In this document: piece after piece, positions 1 to 10,692 of the stretch | How positions within the stretch are numbered: position 1 is the first letter of the stretch | How the letters are laid out: every line of letters starts with the position of its first letter | NCBI GenBank assembly: GCA_017354895.1 | Contig: CP071496.1 | Span: 3,472,001 to 3,536,000 of the forward strand | Origin: Podospora comata | Lineage: Eukaryota; Ascomycota; Sordariomycetes; Sordariales; Podosporaceae | Direction of reading: 5' to 3' | DNA: 64,000 bases | The notes under the pieces: generated by a model | Databases searched by the model: none | Seen by the model: only the letters and a program-made list of their open reading frames with translations | Told to the model about the DNA's origin: nothing | Translations under genes and position numbers: made by a program

Positions 1-576
1 CACCACATAATGTAGAGATACCCTTTAATACGCCCAATCGTGTTTCATTTGAACCCATGTTTCTCTCCAGGACGCAACAGACCCCATCGTAGATTTGGTA
101 GAGTGCCACCTGCCATCCACTATGCAAACAAACTGGGCACGACATAATTCATCTCAAATACCTATTATCGTCCATGCTTTTCACTGGCATTTTGGCTCAT
201 CGGCCTTCATGAGGGCAGTTGAAACTGGCAATCACTGCTGCAACAACACCGGGGAAACATTCACAGCCGAAACCATTGGAGGGCCTGGCAGGTTCAGGGG
301 CATGAACCTCTCGTATTAATGACGAACACCACCCTCGGACCCTCCCGCCGTCAATAGCCAGTGCACACCAACACCCATGACGTTGATTCTGTGGCTTGTG
401 ACCCTTCTCTGTGTGTTTTGTCCAACACGGACACATCTGTGCACCCACCCATCCCCGGATCATGATGACATACCGGCCTCTGCAAACAAAACCACTGCCT
501 TTTCCGCTCTTCCGCTCTCAACCTCTCATTTCCTTGCAACCTTACCTTACACTTTTGGTTTTTGACAACTTTCTCC
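1..576. other. Upstream region of the first gene
   Basis: No gene is visible. The last 120 bases before the start codon at 577 are rich in C and T, as is common in leaders of filamentous fungal genes, so this is probably promoter and 5' leader. Short open frames here lack recognisable protein features. Confidence 0.5.
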
Positions 577-1134
577 ATGTCCTATACAGCATCAGCCAAG
601 CAAATCGGCGACAAAGTAAACATGTCCTACGCCGGAAACTCCAAGGTTGGGTTCCCTAACATCTATGAGGACTCCAACCAGAAGAACATCAAGAAATCCG
701 AGATTGACGAGATGACGAGGCACTCGGGGGAGAATGTCAAGGGTTTCATGCCAAGTATTCCCAACATTTCCGTCTTCTCCGCCATGCACACTGACATATA
801 TGCTCCAGAGGATCAACCTGGCGAGGTGAACAGGTTGTACGAGGAGAAGGTATGACACGATCCATTGTTGCCCAGCCAGAGTTATACTGACAATGTCTCC
901 TCCACAGTTCAAGAGAGAGCGGGCCGACGCCCTAAAGAATGACCCAACCCTAGCGGTACCTTGACTTGCCCCTTATCGCTCGACGCGGATTGGACTGACA
1001 ACAGTTGCCAGGCGACCCTCAACAACAACAAGCCTTCGAAAGGTGCGATAATTGACAAGGAGATTGAGGAAGAAGAGCGGGCGATGCTTGAGAAGAAGAA
1101 GGGCAAGGGCATGACAGGGGAGAGCCACTACTAG
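577..1134 (+). CDS. Small hydrophilic hypothetical protein (three exons)
   Basis: Proposed exons are 577-849, 908-955 and 1012-1134, giving about 147 residues. Both introns (58 and 56 nt) start with GTAT/GTAC, end in CAG and fall in phase 0, and splicing removes the stops in each. The protein is very hydrophilic. Its C-terminal half has a KNDPTLAATLNN stretch, a KPSKGAIIDKEIEEEE motif and a lysine-rich tail ending in SHY. No signal peptide or membrane segment is seen. The motif resembles what I recall of small conserved fungal proteins, possibly stress- or conidiation-associated, but I cannot name the family. The frame continues upstream only through a TTG codon, so the ATG at 577 is the start. 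It is followed 36 bases later by the convergent broken gene. Confidence 0.75.
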
Positions 1135-1170
1135 CAAGCATCCCGACTCCAATCTAGAATAGCCATCTAT

Positions 1171-2599
1171 CTAGTCGCCATCCAGCTCCCACAATTCATC
1201 CATGCTCTCTGACAGCTTCTCGGGGTTATCGTAGTCAAAGAACCAATCATTCATGATGGGCTCCCAGTCGAGGATCTCACTTCTTGGTGAGCCCTGTAAA
1301 ATAGCCTCAAGTCGACGGTGGGGTAGCCGGAGGCCATCTCTGCAAATGGCCGCGGAATCTCTGCGACGGTTGACGGGGAATTCCTTGCGCGTGGTGTAAT
1401 TATCATCAAATGACCACTGATCGATCTTCTGGGCCACCTGTATACTTTCTTTGGTAATTCTGATGTGGTCACTTCCTCCTGCTGCTGCCCAAGTTCTTGA
1501 TCCTCCTTTTCTTCGAACTCGCACAACTCATCAGGTCGGTAACCCCGTTCCACCGCCCCCTGATAACCCTTGTCCTCCATCCATTCCTTGATCTTCTTCA
1601 CTGGACCAACAGGAGGTAGCAGAAAGGCGTCCAGTAGATCATAATCGGACCAACTCTGCCTTTTAGCTGTGATCCCTGGTGGGTTGGTGGTAAGAAGTGC
1701 GTGCATCCAACTCGCGCACATTGACACCGAGTCTGGCCCAAACCAGCCACCCTCGACAACATTCCCATCGTCATCAAAATGACTATGCCAATTTCCGTCA
1801 CAAAGAGAATACTCCCAATCGTGTTCCCACCTGACGTGCTCGAGTTCGTTGTAGACGTTGGCAAATGTGCCGCCTCGGTAGGCACGGTAGTCCCAACTTC
1901 CACCCGCGAACCCGTTCTTCAACGCGACCGTTCTGTCCTCCCTCGACGACGCAACCGCCCATTGTTCCACCTTGAAAATAATCCTCTCCCTCCACTCCTG
2001 GATGGCAATTCCATGCTGCCTCCAGGAAGGATGTAAATACCTCCCATAATTATCCCGCGGAAAGAACAACACCGGCTGAATCTCCACAACCTTCTCCTCT
2101 GCAGTTCTCAGTCGTCTCAACGCCAAAACACCACCCAGATTCCTCCCCGCTCAACCCCGCCCTGGTGAACTGCCCCCTCAACCCAGCCGCCACCCCCTCC
2201 CAGAACCCTTCAGAAGAAGAAAGCTTCCCAACCCGACGGAGACACCCCTCCAGCAAAATACTGGTGCTCCATCCGCCCGAGATACCTGCCCCCCCTCCTC
2301 AACGCCTTCACCGCGGCCACGCCGGGAAAAGTGAAACAGCTTTTCCGCGTCGGGGACTATCTCCTCCCAGGGCGTGGCTTCAAAGTCGTCGGTGGCTGTG
2401 ATGCCCAGCTGGTAGGCCTTTTTGGCGAGGTGAATAGCGAGAAAAAGGGTTATTCCGGGCGGGGGTTGGGGCCGCTTGATTCGGGCTGTTGACCGCAGTC
2501 GAACCTGTTTCTCGTTTGGGGTTGGGGGGGGGGCGGTTCAAGGCACCGCTCAAAGTAGAGGCCGGAGAGGAACTGTCCGACGGGGAGTACGATGGACAT
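1171..2599 (-). pseudogene. Frame-broken hypothetical fungal gene
   Basis: A coherent protein can be read on the minus strand from an ATG at 2599 to a stop at 1171, but not in one frame. The 3' half is clean: one frame runs to about 1446, an intron at 1294-1445 (GTATAC...TTACAG, phase 0) fits, and the last exon ends in an acidic tail (DELWELDGD). The 5' half changes frame at least three times between about 2100 and 2535, including at a run of ten G on the plus strand (2524-2533); one extra base there would join the first segment to the next. The 3' half is rich in Trp and Tyr (for example DNYGRYLHPSW). I recognise no family. It may be a decaying gene, or an intact gene with homopolymer sequencing errors or unrecognised introns. 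Confidence 0.5.
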
Positions 2600-3027
2600 T
2601 GCTCGTGTTGGCTGTGGTTGATGATGATGACGGGGGATGAAGGTTTGGCTCGATGAGGTCAGGGGCAGGTCAAGTGTGTGTTAGATGGTCACATGTCTTT
2701 CACGTGGAGAAGTGGCAATGAGCCCAGTGAATTGGGTGGGTTGGACGTCGCAAGGCAAGCACTGGAACAGGCAGATAGCGGCCCGGTGACTCGGGCAAAA
2801 TGAAGAGAACAGGTGAAGCCTGCAGTAACTGCGCCTTGTACAAAGCTCGCCTCAGACAAACCACATCCTGAGCAACATTGACTGGATTCTACACACAAAC
2901 CTGACACTGACCGAGACCTACCTTGTCTAGCCAAACCTGAAAACCAAAAAAAAAAAAAACAAAAAAAAAAAAACAAAAAAAAACAGCAACCCTACGCATT
3001 CTAGCCCTCAGACGCAAACCACCTACC
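2600..3027. other. Intergenic region
   Basis: No gene seen. It lies between the broken gene and the 3' end of the F-box/ankyrin gene and contains the poly(A)-rich tract listed separately. Confidence 0.5.
2941..2985. repeat. Interrupted poly(A) tract
   Basis: Long A runs interrupted by single C residues, about 45 bases, just 3' of the F-box/ankyrin gene. It is a simple low-complexity tract. A retroposon tail is possible but no body is recognisable next to it. Confidence 0.8.
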
Positions 3028-5433
3028 TCAATCCTCATCGTCATCACCATCCCGAATGTAGCACCTACCTACACACTGGACAGCCAGCTTCGGTGCTCGA
3101 TCATAGTACATGCCGTCCCTGGAGAAAAACTGCGCCCTTATCGCACTCGTCGTGTTGTTGCGTGCAAGGTTGCGCAGCACCTGATCCGCATATTCATCGA
3201 CGTTGGTCCTGATGAGTTCCGCCCAACCATTCAAAGCTGGCGAGTTCCTACTAAAGGGGTTGAGCAACGAGAGCGTCTCATGTTCATAGAATATATTGGC
3301 AGCCCTAAGGTTGGCAATGTACGCGCTGTTCGATGGTGCATGTCGTGGCAGGGTGAAAAGCAGTGGAACCTGGGGCGTACAATACTCTTCATCACCACCA
3401 TCGGCCGCAGCAGCAAAGCGCCTCAACTCGTTGACTCGTCTCGTCAGGCTGCTACCCCGTCGCGGATTCTGGCGGGAAGCGCGCCAATGTTCACTGCCGG
3501 ACGAAGAAAGCCCGAGACATCTGCAAAAGAACATCTTGGCCCGTAGAGATTCGTATCCAGGAGGCCCAAACATGTCCCTCCGGCGAGCGCCTCGTTCTAG
3601 CAGAAGCCTTACCAGCCCGAGATTTGCATTCTTGACAGCTAGTGCAATAGGTGCCCAGCCGCCGATGGTCTGAGCGTGGATATCCGCACCGTTGTCGAGA
3701 AGAAGGCGTGCTGCCCTGACTTGCTCGTCGAGCTGGGTGGACAGACCAAAGAAACAGGCAAAGTGAAGCGGGGTCCAACCTACCACGTCACGGGCGTCGA
3801 TTGCCAGGCCAGAAATCTCCGGACCCCCGAGAAACTCCACCAAAGGACGGACCCTGTCCCCCGAGGCAAACATGGACGCGAAGTGAAGTGGTGTCATGCC
3901 TTCCGAGTCTCTTCTGTCCATGTCTGCTCCCATTGCAAGCAGAGAAGTGACGAGGGTGGAAGAACCAAGGAAGCCAAACGGCAGACAGACCCAACGGAGC
4001 GCGGTCAAATCACTGGTCCACCAGGTCGAATTGTAGTTGTTGGATAAATCTCGGGTGTCAACGGCGGCGGAGGGTCTGCCAAACAGAGTCTCGCCGTCCG
4101 TCTCGCATGCTTCGCCCATGCGTCTTAGCAGGCCAGAGGTGATTTGAAGGAAGTCTGTAGCCGTGTGACCAAGCCCGTGGACAGTGGAGCAGTGTGTTAT
4201 CCAGCGGTCGGTCAACTGAGTAACAGCCAGGAAAGGAGAAATCTCGCGTTGGGCGAAACTCACCATATCTAAGCCAGGCGGCTGGGACAAGCTTAGGGCG
4301 AATATCCGGAAGACCTCGGGGGTTCTATCCATGTTATACCATGGGCACTCCTGATCGCTCGCGAGCATAGCAACTATACGTTGAGCATCACGACCAGCCC
4401 CATACTGCAACAACAACCGCACCTTTTCTTCGTCAAAAGACCAAGTGTCCCCGCCACTGGACGCTAGATATGCCATCAGGGGAGTAAGTTCACCATGCAG
4501 CCCGCTCGGATATGCATCCCTTGTCATGCCGGTCGTGATCACCGGGGCGGATACATCAGGGCGCGAGTTCAAGTGGAAAATCCTCTGGCACGTACCGTAC
4601 TGTCCTTTGAGCAGCGGATCAGCCCCGTGTTGCAGGAGGAGTTGGACTGTTTCTGCCGGTACGGACGACTGCATTGCAAGTCCCAAAGGTAGCTCGTGCC
4701 GTGCGTTGTACGGGTACCGGCCATAAAAGCGCCAGGACCAGCCAGTGTACAGATTGGGGTCGGCGCCGGCCTCCAAAAGGGCCTGAACAATACGGGGGTT
4801 TCCGCGCTGAAGGCTGGGTGTGTCATCCATGGTGCGGTGGAGAGGGTATGAAGCTTTCAGTCGGTAGGCGTAGCAGTTGACCGAATAGCTGTCAGGAGAG
4901 TTGACGTCGGCGCCTCTCTGGCAAAGTGATCGTACAAGCAAGGCGTCGTCTATGAAGATGGCGAGCTTTAGTGGGGTGTTGAACATGCACTCGTGAAAAT
5001 CGGGATCGCGGATGACCCAGGTACAGTCTACCGCGGTGCCGTGGTCGAATCGGTGGTTGACCGACGCGCCATGGGAAAGGGCCCGGTCGAGCGTTTCTAG
5101 GAAGCTGAAGGTGCAGGCCCATCGGAGGGAGAGGCAGTCGAACTTGGCAACGTCGCGGGAGTACAAGGCGGGAATGGCAAGGTCGGCCAAGTAGCGACAA
5201 GTGAGGGCGAGGTGGAAGAGGTCGGCCTGGTACAGATAGCAGAATATGGTGAGGTGTAGTTCGTGGGGAAGGCGGTTGAGCATGGACTTTGCCGGAGGCC
5301 AATGCGGGGGAGGCAAGTCGTAAGGTTGGACACCGTTGCACCATCGATCGTACAATGTTGTGTATTCCTGCTTTCTAAGCTCGAGATACTCGGCAAGCAT
5401 CGGGTTGGGACGGCCCTCGCGGAAGACGCTCAT
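3028..5433 (-). CDS. F-box and ankyrin-repeat protein
   Basis: Intronless gene for 801 residues. The open frame extends upstream to 5589 but only through a GTG, so the first ATG (5433, MSVFREGR) is chosen. Residues about 52-92 form an F-box (LNRLPHELHLTIFCYLYQAD, then LALTCRYLA). Two ankyrin blocks follow, roughly residues 150-280 (repeats ending GADVN, GADPN, GADPL) and 470-620, with clear GMTPLHFAS and GWTPLHFACF signatures and GADIHA/LLLERGA ends. In fungi such proteins are usually candidate substrate receptors of SCF ubiquitin ligases, the F-box binding Skp1 and the ankyrins binding the target. This assignment is from domain order only; no substrate can be inferred. The C-terminal 170 residues show no motif. 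It lies 212 bases downstream of the zinc-finger gene on the same strand. Confidence 0.9.
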   Translation of the reverse strand: MSVFREGRPNPMLAEYLELRKQEYTTLYDRWCNGVQPYDLPPPHWPPAKSMLNRLPHELHLTIFCYLYQADLFHLALTCRYLADLAIPALYSRDVAKFDCLSLRWACTFSFLETLDRALSHGASVNHRFDHGTAVDCTWVIRDPDFHECMFNTPLKLAIFIDDALLVRSLCQRGADVNSPDSYSVNCYAYRLKASYPLHRTMDDTPSLQRGNPRIVQALLEAGADPNLYTGWSWRFYGRYPYNARHELPLGLAMQSSVPAETVQLLLQHGADPLLKGQYGTCQRIFHLNSRPDVSAPVITTGMTRDAYPSGLHGELTPLMAYLASSGGDTWSFDEEKVRLLLQYGAGRDAQRIVAMLASDQECPWYNMDRTPEVFRIFALSLSQPPGLDMVSFAQREISPFLAVTQLTDRWITHCSTVHGLGHTATDFLQITSGLLRRMGEACETDGETLFGRPSAAVDTRDLSNNYNSTWWTSDLTALRWVCLPFGFLGSSTLVTSLLAMGADMDRRDSEGMTPLHFASMFASGDRVRPLVEFLGGPEISGLAIDARDVVGWTPLHFACFFGLSTQLDEQVRAARLLLDNGADIHAQTIGGWAPIALAVKNANLGLVRLLLERGARRRDMFGPPGYESLRAKMFFCRCLGLSSSGSEHWRASRQNPRRGSSLTRRVNELRRFAAAADGGDEEYCTPQVPLLFTLPRHAPSNSAYIANLRAANIFYEHETLSLLNPFSRNSPALNGWAELIRTNVDEYADQVLRNLARNNTTSAIRAQFFSRDGMYYDRAPKLAVQCVGRCYIRDGDDDED

Positions 5434-5645
5434 CGTCGCAGTCTCGAAAAAGGAGGAGGAGAAGGTGCCAGGTCTGAGGTTGTGTACCTGTAGAGGGGCC
5501 GTTGCCTTTTGAACCGAAGCTGTCACGCTGTGCAACCAAGTCGCCAAGACAGAGGATCGCCAAGAATGAGGACGGATGGGCGTCCTCACAGCGGGACCAT
5601 TGGGTGGGTATCATTGATTCTTAGACATTCTACGTACCCATGGCC

Positions 5646-6539
5646 CTACTTTTGCCGTATGTTTCTAGGCTTGCGCTTTTTGAAAACAACCGCTGCAACA
5701 GCCGGCTCTTCGTTCCCGAGCTCCTGTTTGACCATGGCTGGAGGCGCCTCATCTTGGACATCTCGGATGGCTTCCAGAGCAGGCCCGTCCTGGCTTTCCT
5801 CCTTCTTAACGACTGGAGCCTCGGGCGCACCCTCCTCCCCCTTGACTTCGCCCTTAACCTCGGCGTCCTTCTCTTTCTTGGTCTTGACAATCGTCCCACT
5901 CAGCAGCTCCTCCAACTCTTTATCCTCTTCTTCTGGCATGCTTTTCGATCCAACCCCCCACCTCTTCCGTTTCTTGAACAGCCCATTCAGAGCCTCCTCT
6001 TGTTCCTTTTCTTCTTCTGTCCTTTCTCTTTCCCTCTTGACTCCCACCGCTCTGCCCTCATCTTTGGTATCATCAGCAGTCTTATTGCCAGAATCTCCAT
6101 CGTCAACGACCCTCGTAGAAGTGACGCTCCACTCCCCCACCATAGCCATATCCTTCCTCAGTTCGGTCGGGATATTCACCCCCAACTCGGCCAGCTGCTC
6201 CAGTTGTCTCTGTCGTTCAGTCTGTGATAGCTGCCCTGTTGGCGCTGGTGGTGGTGGCGCGCTGCTAGTGCTGCCGCCATGTTTCTTCGCCCCGGCGCCT
6301 CCACTCCCACTCCCTGACGCGGAAACAACTCCATTCAGCCTTTCCACCTCCCTCTTGGCCCTGTCCTTCTCTCGTTGTTCTTGCTCGGCGGATCTGTGGA
6401 GGTCGCGAAGGGAGCGCTTGATGGCGCCCTGGTGTTTGCCCGTAGACTCGTGGTTGGCGCGCTCGAGCTTGGTGTCGCGGACGTAGACGGAGCAGTGTTT
6501 GCACCAGTACTTGGGGGTTGATTTCCAGTATTCCGACAT
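5646..6539 (-). CDS. U1-type zinc-finger protein, WBP4-like (splicing-associated)
   Basis: Intronless, 297 residues. The N terminus carries a U1/matrin-type C2H2 finger: Cys13, Cys16, His30 and His36 (C-x2-C-x13-H-x5-H) in the setting SEYWKSTPKYWCKHC, which is typical of WW-domain-binding protein 4 (FBP21) relatives that associate with the spliceosome. A charged helical segment rich in E, R and K follows (about 40-70). The rest is low-complexity and acidic/basic, with KKRKRWG near residue 195 and KKRKPRNIRQK at the end, both plausible nuclear localisation signals. No WW domain is seen, in contrast to the animal protein. A role in pre-mRNA splicing in the nucleus is inferred from the finger family. 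Several LysXGlu sites near the end could be sumoylation sites. Confidence 0.85.
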   Translation of the reverse strand: MSEYWKSTPKYWCKHCSVYVRDTKLERANHESTGKHQGAIKRSLRDLHRSAEQEQREKDRAKREVERLNGVVSASGSGSGGAGAKKHGGSTSSAPPPPAPTGQLSQTERQRQLEQLAELGVNIPTELRKDMAMVGEWSVTSTRVVDDGDSGNKTADDTKDEGRAVGVKRERERTEEEKEQEEALNGLFKKRKRWGVGSKSMPEEEDKELEELLSGTIVKTKKEKDAEVKGEVKGEEGAPEAPVVKKEESQDGPALEAIRDVQDEAPPAMVKQELGNEEPAVAAVVFKKRKPRNIRQK

Positions 6540-7404
6540 TGTGGGCGGTGTGTAGGCGTCAGCTGTGTTGATGAGGATGGTCGTCGCAGAATGTTTGATG
6601 ATGGCTGACAGCCAAGCAGATGGATAATGGATGCGGCAGGCCGGAAAAGCCCCGGGGTAAGAGAATCTTGGCAGCGAGCAAACAGTGCACGAACCATATG
6701 GCAGCCCAAATGCTGCCCCACCACACCACTGCAGGATCCCGCATGATTACCCAACACGACAAACGCCATCATCATCGCGACATGTCCGTGTCGACTTCAT
6801 TCCACACCTCAGCTCTCATCGGTTTCATGTTTGACTCATCACTCAGACCGCCGATGGTGATGTCCTCGGAGTGGTGGGGTGAGGTCATGTCATGCCCTAC
6901 CACACGACAGTGCGCCCAGAGTTATCGAGATATCTTTCTCCCATTGTATAAAGCTTGCCCTCCTCTCTCGAGAGCCCATCTACTTACAAAAAAGACGAAG
7001 CGTCGAGAAAAAAAGATCGCCGCAGTAAGAGAGAGCTATGTAATTATCACCTCCCCCTGATTACGTCCCATGTATCTTGTCCCCCCATGTCATCATGAAC
7101 TGCAAAAGAAATCCCGAGAACAAAGCTGGAAAGAAAACGACCTCAAATTGCCACCCACCTCAAAAGTAAACACAAGTGAAATCTTCGTGTTAGCTTGCCT
7201 CCCCTAGCTTTCATCATTATCGTGCCCATGATTCCCCTTTCCCCCAGATCCCCCCGCTTTTTGATGACCCATTAAAAGGCGAGAAAACAACGCGCCTTGC
7301 CCGAAGAAAAGAAAAAGAATTAACAATGTAGAGGCGGTCAGGGTTCGTGGAAAAAGATGGTCTGGTAGAGATGAGTTGCCGGTTAGGCTGGCGGTGGAAG
7401 GCGG
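6540..7404. other. Intergenic region between two minus-strand genes
   Basis: Holds the promoter of the zinc-finger gene (just above 6540) and the 3' region of the Pir-type gene (below 7404). No gene seen. Confidence 0.5.
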
Positions 7405-8464
7405 TTAGAGAAGGCAGAAGATGCCGACGACTCCGACCAAAAGGGCGGAGGCCACTTGCAATCTGCCGGCAGAGTTGACGCCCGGAGCTCTAGTGGGGAC
7501 GACGGCTGGCTCTGTGGGAACAACGCCGGGGGTTTGGAGGGTCTCGTTGCTCGTTGGCGGGAGAGGGCCACCAGCCGCAGAAGGCGTGGGAGCGGGCTTC
7601 TGCGTAACTTGGATCTGTCCATCCGAGAGCTGAGAGACAGGTGGGATGTTGACAGATGCGGCCGAAGAGGGAGGAACCGTCAGTGCCGCGCAGGGCGTGG
7701 TGTGGCCCTGAATCTGACCTGTTTGATGGGATTAGTGTTTGTCAACAGAGCAAAGAGTGGCGGAGCAACTTACCATCGCCGATTTGGCAAATCGGGATTG
7801 GCACAGTGGTCGTGACAACCTGAGGCTGCCCATCCGCCAAGGGGATCACCACGGTGGTGGTGGCCATCTCGGTGCCGACTGTGCGCTGGCCATTGTCGAC
7901 AGCGCCGGCACCACCGCAGGGCAAAACCAGAATCTCAACTGGAGAGCATTGCTCGGCCCAGTAACGATCGTACAGGTTGTAAAAGTTGCCAGAGCGGCAC
8001 TGGTACCAAACAGCGGAGTCACCCAAAGCCAAGGAGCCGTTGGGACAGTGGGAGAAACCAGCCGTGTAGATGGCACCTGCCTGGGGGGGGTCGTCAAACT
8101 GAAACTGATAGTTGCTGGCGATGTAGCCAGTGCGACCGGCGGAATCGGTAATGACTCCATCGTTGAGTTCGGCAAGCAGGACACCGTTGCCAGTGCAAGC
8201 GGTGCGCTTCTATCACAACGCAACAAGTAGGTTAGTTCTGCCACCCATTTATATGCCGACCCGACAACTAACCTTGTGTTCGATAAAGTCGCGCTTCTGG
8301 ACACTACCCGCATCCACGATGGCGATCTCGAATTTACCATCGATGGTGGGCTCACAGCCAGCGGCACCAGTGGCGGTCGGCGCAATCTTCTCGGTAACGC
8401 CTTGGGCCGCCACCACGGCCGGACCTAAGATGGCTGCGAGCAGGGTGATCACGTGGAACTTCAT
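7405..8464 (-). CDS. Pir-type cell wall protein with GPI-like tail
   Basis: Three exons (complement of 7405-7718, 7774-8209, 8273-8464) give 313 residues. The N terminus is a signal peptide (MKFHVITLLAAILGPAVVAA). The central domain matches the cysteine-bearing domain of fungal Pir wall proteins: GRTGYIASNYQFQFDDPPQA, GAIYTAGFSHCPNGSLALGD, then VWYQCRSGNFYNLYDRYW and EQCSPV. Splicing of intron 2 (donor GTAAGT, acceptor ACAG) builds a canonical Pir repeat core, QIGDGQIQ, across the junction; QLSDGQIQ and LADGQPQ are further copies. In yeast, Gln in such repeats makes the alkali-labile ester bond to beta-1,3-glucan. The Ser/Pro/Thr-rich tail ends in a hydrophobic stretch (LQVASALLVGVVGIFCLL) after NSAG, like a GPI-anchor signal, which classical Pir proteins lack. 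Extracellular wall location is inferred. Confidence 0.9.
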
Positions 8465-10692
8465 CCTTGCGATGATTTGAGTCGGGACCAGGCGAACAGA
8501 ATGATCAGAAAGATGCGTCGCCTCGTTGTAGAGATTTCCTGAAGTTTGAAGTGGTGGTTTGACACTCGGCCCTTGCGGTGGTGGTGGTGGTGGAAACGAA
8601 GGTTGGCGGTTTGGGTGTGTGTGAGGGAGGGGAAAAAGTTTGTGGGATCGAGGGAGAGGCGGAACCCAGAAAGAAATACCTCCCAAGTGGAATGGACCTC
8701 TCGATATATTGTGCTAGGTATGCTCGGCGTCATCCCATGCCCCCGTACACCCCTCCGTACACCCCCGTACGAACCGTACCTCCCGGGGGGCCTCAGGTGA
8801 GGTACATTACCAGAGCTCTGTGTTGCCCTGGGATCAAAGCTGCGATGCGGGTCCTTCTGGTACCCGCATACACACAATCTGCAGCGCACATGGATGGCCG
8901 TCATGTTCCCGCCACCGGATCCCTACCGGGGTTCAGTCTGTGTCTCTACTGTGTGGCATCTGAAGAGCGGCTTGGGAGCAGGTTGAGATACGAGGTTGGG
9001 ACGCGTTCCGCTCATCGCTTGTCAAAGGTGGCAGGGCGGGCAGGGCGGTGATGTCAGAGACATATCTGAACAGTCTCCCTAGCCGGCATTCTTAGGTCCG
9101 GGTGTCTTGGGCCACCTCCAAGCAGTGTAAGGCCCCCTTATCAGCGTGATTCGTGTGTGTTCTTGTTTGCGTTCATCATTGACCAGGAGATCAATCATCT
9201 TTTTTCTTCCGGCCAAACATCCATTGATGGTGGAAACATGGAAGCCGGGTCCCTGCCGTGGAACCTTTTGTGCTGATTGGGAGTCAGGCACCTGCAGCTG
9301 CTCCGGGGAGCTGCCCAATCTCCGGATCAGACGCCCGCCCCGTTTCAGGGAGAGCCAGGCGAACTGCCCGCCCATTGAGGGTTCATACTCTTAAAGGACG
9401 GAGATATCTCCATCCATCCATCCCAGCTTGTCACTCTACACAAAGGTATCCAACGTTGCGTCCAAGAGGAGCGTCACATGCCCCCCGCCGGATGTCCTCC
9501 GAACAGCCATCGCGTGAGCCTCCTCGTGGAATGTTTCCGTGGGCCGAGTGGCCGACTCTGGTTTTAGAATGTCTCTGTCATTCTCTGACAGCAGGCGAGC
9601 AGCACTTTGGCTGTGCAGTGGACCACCCCGCGGCAGTTGCGTCGATCATAACCCCACCATTCTCCACTTCTTAACGGCACTTGGAAAAACAAGCATTTCG
9701 GCAGTGGTGCAGTGGATTTGAGTGGTGGGGAATCGAAGCCTCTCAGTCTCGTTTTAGTCTGTCGCACATGACTTTGGCGCAGCTGCATATAGATTGCCCC
9801 GGGGATTAGCAGGGACATCTGTCTCCAAAGCATACGCATATGTCAAAACGCCATGCGGCCCGAGATGATTAGTTCGCCTGTCACGCCAGCAACCTTCTCG
9901 ATCTTCTTCAGGCTCAGTCCTCAGATCTCGGAGCACATGGCCCAAGTCCATGAATGGAAACTGGTACCGCCGTTATGCCAAACTCGCAAGTAACGGTTAC
10001 TCGGCAGCAGGAACCAGCTACGACGTTTCACCAAATCTTGCTGATCTCGGCTTTTTGAAAGGGTGGCTGCCGACGCCTGTTGGACATCCCTCGCACCGCA
10101 GCTTTCAAACACAGCACAATCTTGGGACCTTACACCATGGGCACAGGGGTCCTCTTCTGAAGAAAAGCAAGAACAGCACGTCCATTTCCCCTGTTTTTGT
10201 CCTCTCGCTACAGTGTTGACAGAGTGAGGAAGCAGTTCAAAGCCGAACTTTGACAGAGGCATTATTAAACCCATCGACCATGCCATGTGATATAGGTGCG
10301 CAACGCACTCTCAGCAACAGCCGCACCTTCGACATGATACTCTGCAATCAACCCCTGTTCCTGACTTCCATTTCTCACGGCCGAACCGGGCCTCGGCTGC
10401 CTGCTACTCTCCCAAAAGACGACAACTGGCTTCCAGCAACTGTCTCACGCCGGGAACACAGGTGTTTTGGTTCAATTTTGGTTCTCTTCCTATTCTTCCA
10501 TTTCAGCCTGGACAGACATGGGATGCTTCGTGGAATTTTTGGAGGTATCATGAAAATTTGATCTCTACCATGGACGCCCATAATTACAATAACGACCACC
10601 CCAAACGACATATCACCCAACGTGTACCCAATATATATACCACATTACCCTCGCGTCTATTCATTCAACCATGGCAGTCCTATTCACCATGT
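8465..10692. other. Long gene-free region upstream of the Pir-type gene
   Basis: About 2.2 kb with no supportable gene on either strand. Open frames present have no domain, poor composition and no splice logic. It includes the Pir-gene promoter, with the CCGTAC cluster described separately, and the 3' flank of the MARVEL-like gene. A TC/TA-rich stretch occurs near 10600-10660. Confidence 0.5.
8743..8780. promoter_or_regulatory. CCGTAC repeat cluster upstream of the Pir-type gene
   Basis: Four CCGTAC hexamers (GTAC cores at 8745, 8757, 8767 and 8776) lie in about 40 bases, roughly 280-315 bases upstream of the Pir-type start codon. The regular spacing suggests a transcription-factor binding cluster. 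The factor is unknown. Confidence 0.35.

Noticed and set aside
5434-5589. N-terminal extension of the F-box/ankyrin protein
   Set aside because: The extension begins with GTG; the first ATG is at 5433.
9690-9770. B-box-like GGCTTCGATTCC on the minus strand suggesting a tRNA
   Set aside because: No pairing acceptor or T stem can be drawn and no A box lies at the right distance.
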